64,000 bases of DNA. It comes from Rhabdophis nuchalis. Lineage: Eukaryota > Chordata > Lepidosauria > Squamata > Natricidae. The notes beneath the pieces were generated by a model that worked only from the letters and a program-made list of their open reading frames with translations, did no database searches and was not told the origin of the DNA. Location: the NCBI GenBank assembly GCA_039707465.1, contig CM077648.1:69211619-69275618 (forward strand), in the 5' to 3' direction. This document shows positions 41,928 to 52,850 of the stretch, piece by piece (position 1 is the stretch's first letter; the number at the start of each line of letters is the position of its first letter). The translations under genes and the position numbers were made by a program.

Positions 41928-44900
41928 CGGGGGGAAATCCTGCAACCTTTGTTACTGAGCCCCTTCAAGTTTCTATTGGTGAGACACATAATGAAACTAT
42001 TAATTTTATCGTGGCTCCCATAGCTGATAATGCTGTCATTTTGGGAATCAACTGGCTTCGTAAATGGAATCCCCTTATTAACTGGAAAGAGGGATGGGTG
42101 CGTATACCTTTATTGCCACCAGAACATGCCTTTACACTTTCTGATCACGGCCGTGATTCTCCCCTTGATCTGACTCCTATTAGGGAACCTGCAGGCCCGA
42201 CATTAGCTCTTCCACCACCCGAAATCATTCCTGGAGAGGACAAGATTCCTAACGAATATTGGGACCTTAAAGACACTTTTAGCGAAAGGTCTTGTGATTC
42301 CCTTCCTCCTCACAGAGCTACTGATTGCTCTATCGATTTTCTCCCGGGGGTGCAACTACCTAAACCTCGAATCTACTCTATGACGCCACGTGAAATGGAA
42401 GAGCTACGCAAATTCATTGATAAGAATCTGAAACGGGGTTTCATTGAACCTGCTAGGCCACGCGTGGCCGCACCGGTGATGTTTAGAGAGAAGAAAGATG
42501 GTACTCTGCGCTTAGTTCAGGACTACTCTTACCTTAACACTATTTGTGAACACAATGTCTACCCACTTCCACTTATGAAGGACATGCTAACTCACCTTGC
42601 TACAGGCAAGATTTTTACTAAACTAGATTTACGTGAAGCTTATTATAGGGTGAGAATTAAAGAGGGTGACGAGTGGAAAACAGCTTTCAACTGCCCGCTG
42701 GGATGTTTCCAGTTTAAAGTTTTACCTTTTGGTCTTCAGGGTGCCCCTTCTGTATTTATGCAACTGATCAATGAAGTTCTCCACGAACACCTGTACAAGG
42801 GGGTCATCGTTTATCTTGATGACATAGTCGTGTATTCGCAAACATGTGATGAACATGTTAAGCTTGTCCGTTCCGTTCTTCAAAAGCTCCGCTCCGCCGA
42901 GCTCTACGCTAAATTATCTAAATGTGAGTTTCACCAGGACAAGATTGACTATTTGGGTTATCGTATTTCCTCAGAAGGTATTGAAATGGATCCTGCTAAA
43001 GTAAAAGCGGTCACGGAGTGGGCACCCCCACGCACTCGTAAACAACTACAAAGTTTTTTGGGTTTCGCCAACTTTTATGGTCAATTTATACCTTCATTCG
43101 CTAGTATTGCGTTGCCCATTACAAATCTTCTCAAAACGAAAGGTGAGGGTAAACCTCGGCCTAGTGCCCCCCTGAACTGGACCATGGAGTGCCAGGCTGC
43201 TTTCGAGAAACTTAAACGTTTATTTGCCGCTGAGCCTGCCCTCAAGCATCCCGATGTCAACTCTCCGTTTGTAGTTCAAGCTGATGCCAGCGATGTCGCT
43301 GTGGGGGCTGTTTTGCTACAGCGCAACCAACACGGCCAACTACAACCATGTGCCTACACTTCTCGTAAGTTATCCACTACTGAACATGGATGGGCTATTT
43401 GGGAGAAGGAAGCATTTGCTGTCCGTTGGGCCCTCTTGACTTGGCGTCATTTTCTTGAGGGTGCCCCACATCCATTTGAGGTTTGGACGGACCACAAAAA
43501 CTTGGAAGCTCTCACTTCATCCCGCAAATTATCCCCGAGGCAACTACGTTGGGCGCATTACTTTCATCGATTCAACTTTCGTCTCAAATATATTCCTGGA
43601 GGAAAACATTTCATGGCTGATGCATTCTCCAGGCTACCCCAATATGATGTGTCTAAACTCACGGTTATGCAACCCATGATTCCACTTATTTTACCAGCTT
43701 CTCCTGTTTCAACCAGAAGTCAATCCACTATGCAGGCTAGCCCTCCCGTTGAACTGATTGCTCGAATTAAGTCTGAACTACTTACTGATGAATGGTATTC
43801 CGCACACTCCGGTGATTGCACTGTCAGGGATGAACTCCCTTGGATTGGTTCAAAGATTTATGTCCCTGCCACAATACGACCTTTTATATTGCAACGAGCT
43901 CACGACTCGCGATTGGCGGGACACTTCGGGTTTGTTAAGACTATACATCTGGTTAAACGCCAGTTTTGGTGGCCTTCCCTCAAGAAGGACGTTGAATCAT
44001 ATGTCGCCAGTTGCCCTGTTTGTACTGCTTCGAAACGAGCTCCTGGAAAGCCCCAGGGCCTCCTACAATCTGTGGCGAAGCCAGAAGCTCCTTGGAAGGA
44101 GATTTCGATGGATTTTATTGTTGACCTTCCGAGCAGCCAGGGCTATACCGTCATTTGGGTGTTTACAGATCTTTTCTCCAAGCAAGTCCACTTTGTACCT
44201 TGTTCCAAAATTCTGTCCTCCAAATCGCTGGCTAAGCTGTTCCTGAGCCATATTTACCGTTTCCACGGTGTCCCTAAACGTATCATCTCCGATAGAGGTA
44301 CTCAATTTACATCGCACTTTTGGAAGGAATTTTTGAGACTGATAGGCTCCTCCCAGGGCCTAAGCTCCTCCTACCATCCGCAGACGAACGGCGCTTGCGA
44401 GAGGGCCAATTCCGTTCTAGAACAATACCTACGCTGTTTTATAAATTTTCAACAGGATGACTGAGCCGACCTTCTGATACACGCCGAAGTGGCCTATAAT
44501 AACTCTGTTCATTCCAGTACGAATATGACCCCTTTTAAGATCATTTACGGTCAGGACTTTGTGCCCATCCCTGAATTACCTCACGACACGCCTGCAGTTC
44601 CCTCCCTGGCTGATTGGTCCACCAAACTGTCTTCGGTGTGGCCCATCATAAGGAAAACTTTGGAAGAGGCGCATCAATCACATAAGTTATATGCTGACAA
44701 ACAGCGAGCGGCTCCTCCAACCTACAAGGTTGGCGATAGAGTTTTCGTTTCTACTAAACATTTGGATAGCCCTCAGAAATGCAAAAAGTTGGGCCCTAAA
44801 TTTGTTGGGCCATTCACTATCACTAAGATAATCAGTTCAGTTTCCGTCCGTTTGGATCTCCCTAAAACCTACCGTCGCTTATACCCGGTGTTCCATGTTC

Positions 44901-45154
44901 ACTTGTTGAAGCCTGAACGCACTTCGCATCTCCGCAAACCCCATCCTGATTGCCCTGTACCGATGATGGTAGACGGTCACCAACACTATGAGGTTCGGGA
45001 CATTTTGGACTCCAGAGTCCGTAGAAACAAAACTCAATTCTTGGTCATGTGGAAAGACTTTCCTCCTTCTCACAATGAATGGGTGGATAAAGAGCATCTC
45101 AGGGCCCCGAAGCTTATACGCCAGTTTTATGCGAAGTATCCACACAAACCATAA
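41912..45154 (+). pseudogene. Gypsy B pol: RT, RNase H, integrase, chromodomain (one in-frame stop)
   Basis: Frame 41912-44464 (850 aa): post-protease segment (AVILGINWLRKW, residues 41-51), RT with FTKLDLREAYYRV (about 235-247), FGLQGAPSVFM (273-283) and YLDD (301-304). RNase H (QADASDVAVGAVLL, ADAFSRLP) follows, then the integrase zinc finger (H...H and CPVC) and catalytic core (MDFIVDLP, then SDRGTQFTSHFW and the distal Glu region SSYHPQTNGACERAN). A TGA at 44462-44464 stands where Trp is expected. The same frame continues at 44489-45154 with the integrase C-terminus and a chromodomain (EVRDILDSRVRRN, FLVMWKDFPPSHNEWVD). RNA is copied to DNA and inserted; the chromodomain targets marked chromatin. 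Confidence 0.9.
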
Positions 45155-45270
45155 CCCCTTCCCTCTCTCTTCTATGTTGTTTTGTTTTTTTTTGGTCTCT
45201 TTTGCAGATCTAACATGCCTATTTCTCGGGCGCTTCCGGGGATCCTGCCTGTTGCTGGAGGAGGTCCGGA

Positions 45271-45664
45271 TGTCAGCCGTCGCTTCTGAGTTATTTCTAT
45301 GCTGCTTGGCTGCCATGGAAACGGGGAGGGTGGGGCGCTGGGGTTTCATTTATGAATGCTGGTGGACGATTGGTGGAAGATGTTCCCGGCCGGTGTTATC
45401 TTTGGTCTAACGGTCTCACATTCCATGCTGGTGATGACCTGCCCACCTGATGTCGGAGAAGAAAGTACATTGGACAATGCTAGGGGGGGTTAGGGCTATT
45501 GGGGTGGGCTTAAGCAATAATACTCACTGTTCGCGCCTAAACTAGTTACTCTCTGCTTCACTATGGTCTGCTAATCTTGGGTATTCAGTAAAAGTAACCT
45601 TATTCATTCCAAACAATGTTTAAGTGTGGTCTTTCTTGAGTACTATAAGAAACTGACCCTGACA
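45271..45664 (+). repeat. Gypsy B 3' LTR (394 bp)
   Basis: Same length as the 5' LTR, 389 of 394 identical. It is preceded by a purine-rich GGAGGAGGTCCGGA, which may be the polypurine tract. Confidence 0.95.
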
Positions 45665-45808
45665 CGCAAGCCTTTTTCTCTTTCAAAAAAATAATATGCC
45701 TCAATCCTGGAGGAAGAAAATGGGGGAACGGGAGGGGCCATGGCACCACCCACTGGTGGGAGGGAGGATGAGGATACAATATTTACAAGACTCAGATTAC
45801 AAAAATGA
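45665..45808 (+). pseudogene. L1 ORF1 remnant (C-terminal piece) after gypsy B
   Basis: Reading continues from the insertion point (RKPFSLSKK), then GAMAPPTGGR and DTIFTRLRLQK to a stop. Compare the copy 1 end (GATAPPAGGPEGEI, DSIAKRLRSKK). Its stop position defines the short 3'UTR of this family. Confidence 0.7.
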
Positions 45809-46065
45809 TTTCCTTTAATATACTGTAACTTTTTCTTTCGGATGTTTTGTAGAAACAATGTATTGAATGCATGAATTTTATGAAATGATACATATGTAAC
45901 TCCTGCCACCTTAAATGGAAAAATAATTAATCTTTGTATGAAGCCTTGGAGGCGGCCTGCACCTTCGATATGGATGCCTCTAAAATGTTCTTTTACACCC
46001 TATATACCTTTTCCCTGTAAAAAAAAAAAGTTGTTAAAACCAATAAAACTTTTTTTGCATAAAAA

Positions 46066-46081
46066 AAAACCCAGGGGCCGA
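46066..46081. repeat. Target duplication of ORF1-only L1 copy 2, right (16 bp)
   Basis: AAAACCCAGGGGCCGA, following the L1 tail and A-run. One base shorter than the left copy. Confidence 0.9.
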
Positions 46082-47590
46082 ACAGATCCCGAGGGAATAT
46101 CAGGACCTTGCAGAAGTATTCAAAGAGGCTGAGTGCAATGTTCTGCCTCCCCATTGTGAGCAGATGGCGTTATTGAAACCCAAGGGACCCAAGCCTAAAC
46201 TGTACACTATGATGCCCCGGGAAATGCAAGAGATGCGTAAATACATAGACAAAAATCTAGCAAGGGGGTTCATTTATTTATTTTTTTTCGAATTTAACCC
46301 CGCCCTTCTCCTTGTTAGGACCCAGCCAAGACACAGGTCGTGGCACCTGTTAGAAGCCAGCCAAGACACAGGTCGTGGCACCTGTCCTCTTCAAAGAAAA
46401 AAAAAGATGGAACTATGAGATTGCATGTGGACTTTCAAGGGATAAATGGGGTGTGTATACACAACCTATACCCCTCTCCTCATGAAGGATATGCTATCAC
46501 AAGAGAAAAGTCTTCACCAAACTAGACCTTAGGGAAGCATACTACCGAGTATGTATCAGAGAGCATTCAAAAACAGCATTCAACTGCCCTTTAGGGAACT
46601 TTCCATTCAAAGTGATACCTTTCGGACTGCAGGGCCCCCCAGCGGTATTCATGCAGTTAATAAACGAGGTGTTGCATGAGCACCTCTACAAGGGGGTCTT
46701 CGTCTACCTAGATGAAATCCTTATCTACACTGAGACCATTGATGACCATGTACCCCTGGTCCGCCAAGTACTGAAAAAACTTCTGGCAACCAACCTGTAC
46801 ATCAAAGTATCAAAACGTGAATTCCATCATGCACAGTTAGACTACCTGAGTTGCTGAGTGTCAAATAGAGATGCATTCAGCCAAAGTACAAGTTGTCCTA
46901 GACTGGTAACCTCCTTGCACCCGCACACAGCTACAAAGCTTCCTAGGGTTTGCGAACTTCTACAAGCAATTCATCCCCTCCTTTGCGAAGATTGCCAAAC
47001 CCCTGACATATCTCCTCAAGAAAGGGAGCCCAGGAATGAAACCTCATCCAGGACAACCTCTACAATGGAACCTAACCTGCCAAGAGGCATTTGAAACACT
47101 AAAAGAAATATTTGCAAAGAAGCCAGTGCTGAAGCATCCTTTCCCCAAGCAACTTTTCGTAATCCAGGCAGATGCCAGTGACATGGCAGTGGGAGCAGTG
47201 TTACTCCAAAGAAACAACCAAGGAAACTTACAGCCCTGTGCCTACACCTCCTGCAAGCTCACAGACACAGAGTTCGAAGTCTAGACTAACCATAAAAATC
47301 TGGAGGTGCTTAGGATTCCACAGAAACTATCACCCAAACAAGTCTGATGGGCTCAATACTTCAACCATTTTGATTTTGTTTTAAAGCACATTCCAGGGGG
47401 GAGGAACTTTCTAGCTGATGCCCTCTCCCACATGCCTCAGTACAAAAGTGAACGGGAGCATGTAGTGGACGCCAACATTTCCTCTACTCAAACAACTGCC
47501 CAAATGACCACCAGGCAGCAAGGCCATGACCAGCAAGACCAACCCGCAAGCGACCTAACCACGGGACTCAAATCCAAAGTGCTAGCAGAC
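46082..47590 (+). pseudogene. Gypsy A pol RT-RNase H remnant
   Basis: Reading: YQDLAEVFKEAECNVLPPH, MMPREMQEMRKYIDKNLARG (46211-46270), then after an insert KKKDGTMRLHVDFQGI, FGLQGPPAVFMQLINEVL (46618-46670) and YLDEILIYTE (the YxDD box is changed to YLDE, losing a catalytic Asp). RNase H follows at 47036-47284 (FVIQADASDMAVGAVLLQRN), then KHIPGGRNFLADALSHMPQ and a tail to about 47590. Stops at 46856 and elsewhere. Integrase is absent. An old, dead copy related to gypsy B. Confidence 0.8.
46270..46392. mobile_element. L2-type tail and 35-bp tandem duplication inside gypsy A RT
   Basis: Between LARGF and VAPVLF-type RT words sits TTCGAATTTAACCCCGCCC...TTGTTAGGACCC, a minus-strand L2 3' tail (46270-46323). 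It is followed by two copies of CCAGCCAAGACACAGGTCGT (46322 and 46357, period 35). The second copy joins on to the RT reading. Confidence 0.7.
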
Positions 47591-47699
47591 CCCTGATTCC
47601 GAAAGTTTACCAGTTTATCTGCTGTCTGGTCACCTGCCTGCTGCCTGTATCCATTGCATCAAAGAGCTGCTGATTCTGCCTGCTGGTAAATGACTAGGG

Positions 47700-48240
47700 T
47701 TTTTTTTCTTTATGCTTTTAATGTTTTTTTAAAAAAATATTTAATTTATTGTTTATAGAATGTGTTTTTAAATGGTGTTTAGGGAAATTTTTATTTATTG
47801 TTAATAGAATATGTTTTTTATTTGTTTTTAGAGAATTGTTTTTATTTATTTATTATTTGTATGGTTTGTTTTTTAAAATGATTTTTAGGGAATGTTTTTT
47901 TTTAATTGATTGTTTATAGATTTTAGATTTAGATTTAGATTTATTAAATTTTTAGACCACTCTTCTCCCTTGTGGGACTCAGGGCGGTGTACAGGCAATA
48001 ATAAGAACAATAAGATAGAGCATAAAATCCAATTAAAATACAATTAAAAATATATTAAATGGATATAGAATGTGGTTTTTAAAATTGTTTTTAGAGAATT
48101 ATTTTTTATTTATTGTTTATACAATATGGTTTTTTACAATTGTTTTTAGAGAATTGTTTTTTATTTATTGTTTATACAATATGGTTTTTTAAAATTGTTT
48201 TTAGAGAATTGTTTTTTATTTGTTGTTTTCAGAAAATGTT
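47700..48240. repeat. AT-rich minisatellite, 55-60-bp unit, interrupted by an L2 tail
   Basis: The word TTTTTAGAGAATTGTTTTTT recurs with a 55-bp period (AGAGAATT at 48093, 48148 and 48203) and in looser copies at 47774, 47830 and 47888. An L2 tail (47930-48060) sits in the middle. Confidence 0.8.
47930..48060 (-). mobile_element. L2-type 3' tail fragment
   Basis: Plus-strand ACCACTCTTCTCCCTTGTGGGACTCAGGGCGGTGTACAGG contains the reverse-complement L2 tail stem (split here at 47955-47995), preceded by ATTTAGATTTAGATTTA. About 130 bp remain. Confidence 0.75.
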
Positions 48241-48603
48241 TATTACAAGAAATGTTATAGGTTTTTGTTTTTAAAGAATTTTATTGGTTTTTAAAGTTTT
48301 TACAAGGAAAAAGGTGCAAGGTGAAATAACATTTTGGCATCTTCCCTGCTGTTGGTGATGTCCCTCCCAAAAAACTTCATGAATATACAATTTTAAAAAA
48401 TAATAAAGTTTAGTTTAGTTTAATTTATTTCAGATTTATATAACTGCACCCTCTACCCAAAGGGACCCGGGGCGGTGCACAGGAAGTTAAAAAACGCAAC
48501 AGTATCACAATATAAATAGTTAAAACCAAATTAAATAAGTTATCCCTGTGCTAAAATTTAAAAGGTTAAAACATAATCCCATTCAAAACCCAATTAAAAC
48601 AAT

Positions 48604-50748
48604 TTATTGTACAGACTGTAGGCTAGGTAAATAACTTAGGCCAAGCAGGCCTGATGAAACAGGAGTGTCTTTAATTTCTGGCAGAAGGTGCGGAGGTCCG
48701 TGGTTGTTCTGAGGTCGGGGGGTAGGTCGTTCCAGAGGGTTGGGCCCACCACAGAGAAGGCCCTTCCCCTGGGCGTCGCCTGCTGGCATTTGCCTAGTGG
48801 ACAGCACCCGGAGAAGTCCCTCTCTGTGGGAGCGGATCGGCCGCAGGAATGTATGAGGTAGGATGCTGTCTCGCAGGTAGCTAGGTCCCGTGCCATGGAG
48901 CGCTTTAAAGATGGTAATCAACACCTTGAAGCGCACCCGAAAGACCACAGGTAACAAGTGCAGCTCGCGCAGGAGCGGTGTTACATGGGAATACCTAGAT
49001 GTTCCCAAGATCGCCCGCGTGGCCGCATTCTGGACCAGCTGTAGCCTTCGGGTGCATCCCAAGGGGAGCCCCATGTAGAGAGCATTGCAGTAGTCCAGCC
49101 GGGATGTCACAAGCGCATGAGTGACTGTGCGAAGGGCATCCCAGTCCAATAAAGGACGCAACTGCCGCACCAGGCGTACCTGGTGGAATGCCCCCCTGGC
49201 CACGGCTGTCACATGATCTTGTATAGACAGCCGGGTATACAGGAGGACGCCTAGGTTGCGTGCCCGATCCACGGGGGCCAGATGTTCGCCCCCTATGGCC
49301 AGTGATGGAATCAACTGGTTGTACCGAGACGCCGGAAACCACAGCCACTCAGTCTTGGATGGGTTGAGTTTGAGTCTGTTGTCTCCCATCCAGATCCGTA
49401 CGGCTTCCAGACATCTGGCCATCACTTCAATGGCATCGTTGGGGTGGTTTGGGGTAGAAAAGTACAGCTGCGTGTCATCAGCGTAGATGTGGTACTCTAC
49501 CCCAAAACCACGGATGATCTCACCCAGCGGCTTCATGTATGTGTTGAACAGGAGCGGCGAGAGGACCGACTCCTGAGGCACCCCACAAGTGAGGGGTCTT
49601 GAGGTCGACTTCTGCCCTCCTGCCAACACAAATTGCGAACGGCCGGAGAGGTAGGAGGAGAACCACCGTAAAACGGTGCCCCTCACCCCCAGCCCCTCCA
49701 GCCGGTGCAATAGGATACCATGGTCGATGGTATCAAAAGCTGCCGAGAGATCTAACAGGACCAGGATGGAGGAACAACCCCCATCTCTGGCCCTCCAGAG
49801 ATCATCCACCAACGCAACCAATGCCGTCTCCGTGCTGTGCCCGGGCTGGAAGCCAGACTGGCGCGGGTCCAGATAATCAACTTCCTCCAGGTGACGTGGA
49901 AACTGTTGTGCCACCACACTCTCAACAACCTTCGCTAGAAAGTGAAGGTTGGAGACTGGACGATAGTTTTCCAATAATGCTGGGTCCAGGGAAGGCTTCT
50001 TGAGGAGGGGTCTCACCATCGCCTCTTTAAGGGAGGCCGGCAAGAACCCCTCACTCAGAGAAGCGTTGACTAACTCATGGAGCCAGCCTCGTGTAACCTC
50101 CCAGGATGCCAGTACAAGCCAGGAGGGACACGGGTCCAATAAACATGTGGTGGCTCTCAGTCGCCCACGTAACCTGTCCATATCTTCGGAGGCAACAGAG
50201 TCAAACTCCTCCCACAATGGTATCTCAAGACCGGCTTCCGACAAACCCTCTAGACCACTCTCGGTGGAGATCAGCTCGCTCCGGATCTGAGCGATTTTAT
50301 CCTGCAGATAAACACAAAATTCCTCTGCTTGACCCTGCAGAGGGGCTTCCCGCGGCCTCTGTTGAAGGAGGGAGCGGGTCACCCCAAACAGGGTGGCAGG
50401 GAGGTTCTCTGCGGATGCGATAAGAGTGGCACAATAGTGACGCTTGGCCACTCTCATCGCCACAAGGTAAGTCCGTAAATGGGCTCTCACCTGTGTTCGG
50501 TCAGATTCGGAGCATGTGGATCTCCATCTACTCTCTAGGCGTCTCTTGTGGCATTTCATCTCCATCAGCTCCTCGGTAAACCAAGGAGCCCGGGTGGCTC
50601 TTCGCCACAAGAGAGGCCGCAAGGGCGCGACCCGATCCAAGGCTCCAGCGGCCGCAGTATTCCATGCAGCCACTAGATCCTCGATCGGGGCACGGGTCAG
50701 GGTCACAGGTAATGGCCCAAGCTCCGTCTGGAACCTCTCAGGGTCCAT
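48604..50748 (-). pseudogene. L2 copy I ORF2, linker-RT-C-terminal part
   Basis: 714 aa from an internal Met, in frame with the endonuclease piece. Linker (WFTEELMEMKCHKRRLESRW, about 56-75), RT motif A (LLDLSAAFDTID, 331-342), motif B GVPQESVLSP (389-398; the usual Gly after Gln is Glu here), YADD (422-425), and C-terminal block (SRLDYCNALYMGLPL, LLRELHLLPVVF). A shift near 48805 replaces the normal end; the expected ATPRGRAFSVVG, WNDLPPDL ending is found in the 48636-48896 frame. Three lesions in about 1000 codons suggest a young copy. Confidence 0.85.
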
Positions 50749-50895
50749 CAGGTGCCTGGGGCGGAACCATCTTGGAATATCCGGTTCCGCCTCCCCGCGG
50801 TGGGGTGTAGCAGTAAGAAAGTCGAGTCGGAGAAGTGAGTGATCTGACCATGACAGGGGTATGATGGCTAAATCCCTTACATCAAGATCACTTTT

Positions 50896-51708
50896 CTACT
50901 GGCCTGAGACAAAGATCAAATCCAGTGTGTGTCCTCCCTCGTGTGTGGGACCCTCAATTACCTGGGTCAGGTCGATGGCCATCATGGAGGCCATGAACTC
51001 CCGGGCTACCTTGGTTGATCCGCCGAGTGATGGCAGGTTGAAGTCCCCCAAGACTACAAGTCTGGGGGTCTCAACCGCCACCTCAGCTATCACCTCGAGG
51101 AGCTCGGGCAGGGCTGCTGATACGTAGCGGGGAGCCAGGTACACAAGCAGCAGACCCAACTGCCTCCCAGGGCCCCATCTCACGAAGAGGGACTCACAGC
51201 CAGTAGTCTGTGGCACAGTGGTCTCTCTCGGCTCCAGACTTTCCCTAATAATAACCGCCATGCCCCCACCCCTGCCTAGGGCCCGCAGTTGATGAAATGC
51301 ACGGTATCCTGGTGGGCACATTTCCACGAGGGGTAAACCCCCTTCATGGCCCAACCAGGTTTCCGTAATCCCCACCAGATCCGGGTCCCCCTCCGACACA
51401 AGGTCGTTAATGAGGGGGGCTTTGTTAACCACGGATCTGGCGTTACATAACATCAACCTAAGGCCCTGGCTCTGTAAACCCTGGCCACCAAGCTCGCGAA
51501 GGGGGCCCCGGGAGTTGGGGCAAGCAACCGCCTGAAGCCAGCGGCCGCGTCCCCTCTCCCAGTGATGGAATACCCGTCCCCCACCGCCCCTCCCCCTCCC
51601 TATGACCGTACTGATCAAAAAACCCTCCATGGAATCGACCCCTGCTCCCCCCGCCTTAATGGACCTATCCGCTTCCATATCTACTCCGCCAGATGACTTG
51701 ACACTCAC
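50896..51708 (-). pseudogene. L2 copy I ORF2, endonuclease part up to an in-frame TAG
   Basis: Frame of 270 aa. After a Gly/Arg-rich leader the APE-type endonuclease reads [20 protein letters not shown] (near residue 92), GITETWLGHEGG, LVVLGDFNLPSLGG and HTLDLIFVSGQ, with the catalytic Asn, Glu and Asp positions present. It ends at TAG (50896-50898), where other copies have TGG (Trp). The frame is the same as the downstream 714-aa frame, so a single nonsense change splits the protein. The endonuclease nicks the target DNA to prime reverse transcription. Confidence 0.85.
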
Positions 51709-52379
51709 CCTAGCCTCAGACTGCCTAAACCCTCCCTCCGCCCTGGAACCCCCTAAAAGCCGAATAACACAATTTGCTAAAAAAAAACCTGAGTCTGCAC
51801 TTCTTCCACTTCTCTAGACTGATTAGTCCCTCATTGAAGTGTGCCCTAGATAGCACAGCAGGCCACCCCTGCGAGAGGGGGGAATCTCGCAGTGAGAGGA
51901 GGTCTGCCCTTGAGTATATGCAAGTCATAAATACTTAGGGGCCCCGTTGGGTACCGGTTATAAGATGTTAAATACTGGTTATAAGCTGTTAAAAAATTGG
52001 TGCTAATACAATAGATGGATATAATAATAATAATAAAAGATGATACAATAATAAAAGTCCAGTAGAGCGATTAGGCATATAAAATCTGAGTAAAAAACAA
52101 GGGCAATAAATTAGTTCGTAAAAAATTAGTTCGTGCAAAAAACAGGTACGGGTGATGTAAACATGTAAGAGTACAGCCAGATGTCCTTTGACCCAGCCAA
52201 TAATGTCCTGGGTGACGCCCTACGGGGCTCTTCAGGGGCTCAGGCCAGGATCTAATACGGCCTAGCGTCTCTTGGGTCTGGCCACCCCTCGGGCCTCGGG
52301 CCTCCACCCGGCTCCACCACTGGGTCCGCCAGTCCAACCACCCGGCAGCTACCCGACCACCATGCCATTCTCATGCCGT

Positions 52380-52850
52380 TCTCAGCCCTCGCCTGGCCTC
52401 CATTCAGCCTCCGCTCCTCCACTCCTCACCAGCTCGGGCCCTGGCTGCTGAGCCCGTTCCCCTCGGCCTCCAACTCTGGCTCCGGCTCACAAGCCCGTTC
52501 CCCTCGCCCAGCCTCCGTTCAGCCTCCGCTCCTCCACTCCTCACCAGCTCGGCCTCCGGCTGCTGGGCTCGGCTTCTGAGCCCGTTCCCCTCGGCCTCCA
52601 ACTCCGGCTCCGGCTCACAAGCCCGTTCCCCTCGCCCAGCCTCCGTTCAGCCTCCGCTCCTCCACTCCTCACCAGCTCGGCCTCCGGCTGCTGGGCTTGG
52701 CTTCTGAGCCAGTTCCCCTCGGCCTCCAACTCCAGCTCTGGCTCCCGAGCTCGTTCTCCAGGCCCGGCCTCCATTCGGCCTCCGCTCCTCCGCTCCTCCC
52801 AGCTCAGCCTCCGGCTGCCAGGCTCGGCTTCAGAGCTCGTTCCCTCACCA
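52380..52850 (-). repeat. GC-rich 128-bp tandem monomers in the L2 copy I 5'UTR
   Basis: On the plus strand the word GCCTCCRTTCAGCCTCCGCT begins at 52396, 52511, 52639 and (diverged) 52767, giving periods of 115, 128 and 128 bp. The long minus frame through it (52541-53221, 226 aa, Glu/Gly/Arg/Ser-rich) is a by-product of the repeat. The position just inside the 5' end of the LINE suggests promoter monomers. Confidence 0.8.

Larger units (their letters stand above)
40842..45664 (+). mobile_element. Gypsy B: young chromodomain Ty3/gypsy (4823 bp)
   Basis: Complete from 5' to 3' LTR. The LTRs (394 bp each, TGTCAG...TGACA) differ at 5 positions. The flanking 5 bp are CGCGA (40837-40841) and CGCAA (45665-45669), a 5-bp target duplication with one change, and the host L1 ORF1 reads across it. 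Inside: a truncated gag, then pol with RT, RNase H, integrase and a C-terminal chromodomain. One TGA in integrase and a gag/protease deletion make it defective. A chromodomain together with the 11-nt self-complementary primer region places it with Tf1/sushi-type chromoviruses. Confidence 0.9.
39393..46065 (+). mobile_element. ORF1-only L1 (HAL1-like) copy 2, split by gypsy B
   Basis: Without the gypsy insertion the element is about 1850 bp: a GC-rich 5' start (39393), a 5'UTR of about 890 bp, ORF1 (ATG 40284, stop near 45808), a 3'UTR of about 257 bp with AAAACCAATAAAACTTTTTT, and an A-run. It is flanked by a 16/17-bp duplication. As in copy 1, ORF1 passes directly to the 3'UTR with no ORF2. 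The 5'UTR has the same words just before ORF1 (CGCCATATTAGTG here, CGCCATTTTAGTG in copy 1). ORF1 has stops and an internal deletion, so this copy is older than copy 1. Confidence 0.8.
34880..47600 (+). mobile_element. Gypsy A: old Ty3/gypsy element, host of nested insertions
   Basis: Gag and pol pieces in order: gag (about 35200-35560), L2 copy H insertion, zinc knuckle and protease-like part (38600-39392), ORF1-only L1 insertion (39393-46065), RT to RNase H (46082-47590). Gag has the FDGDSDQLALFL motif shared with gypsy B (FDGDPESLAFFL) and with the sushi-ichi lineage that gave rise to domesticated RTL/PEG10 genes in mammals. Reading resumes in the same words across each insertion, so a single ancestor is secure. 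LTRs and integrase were not found. Confidence 0.75.
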
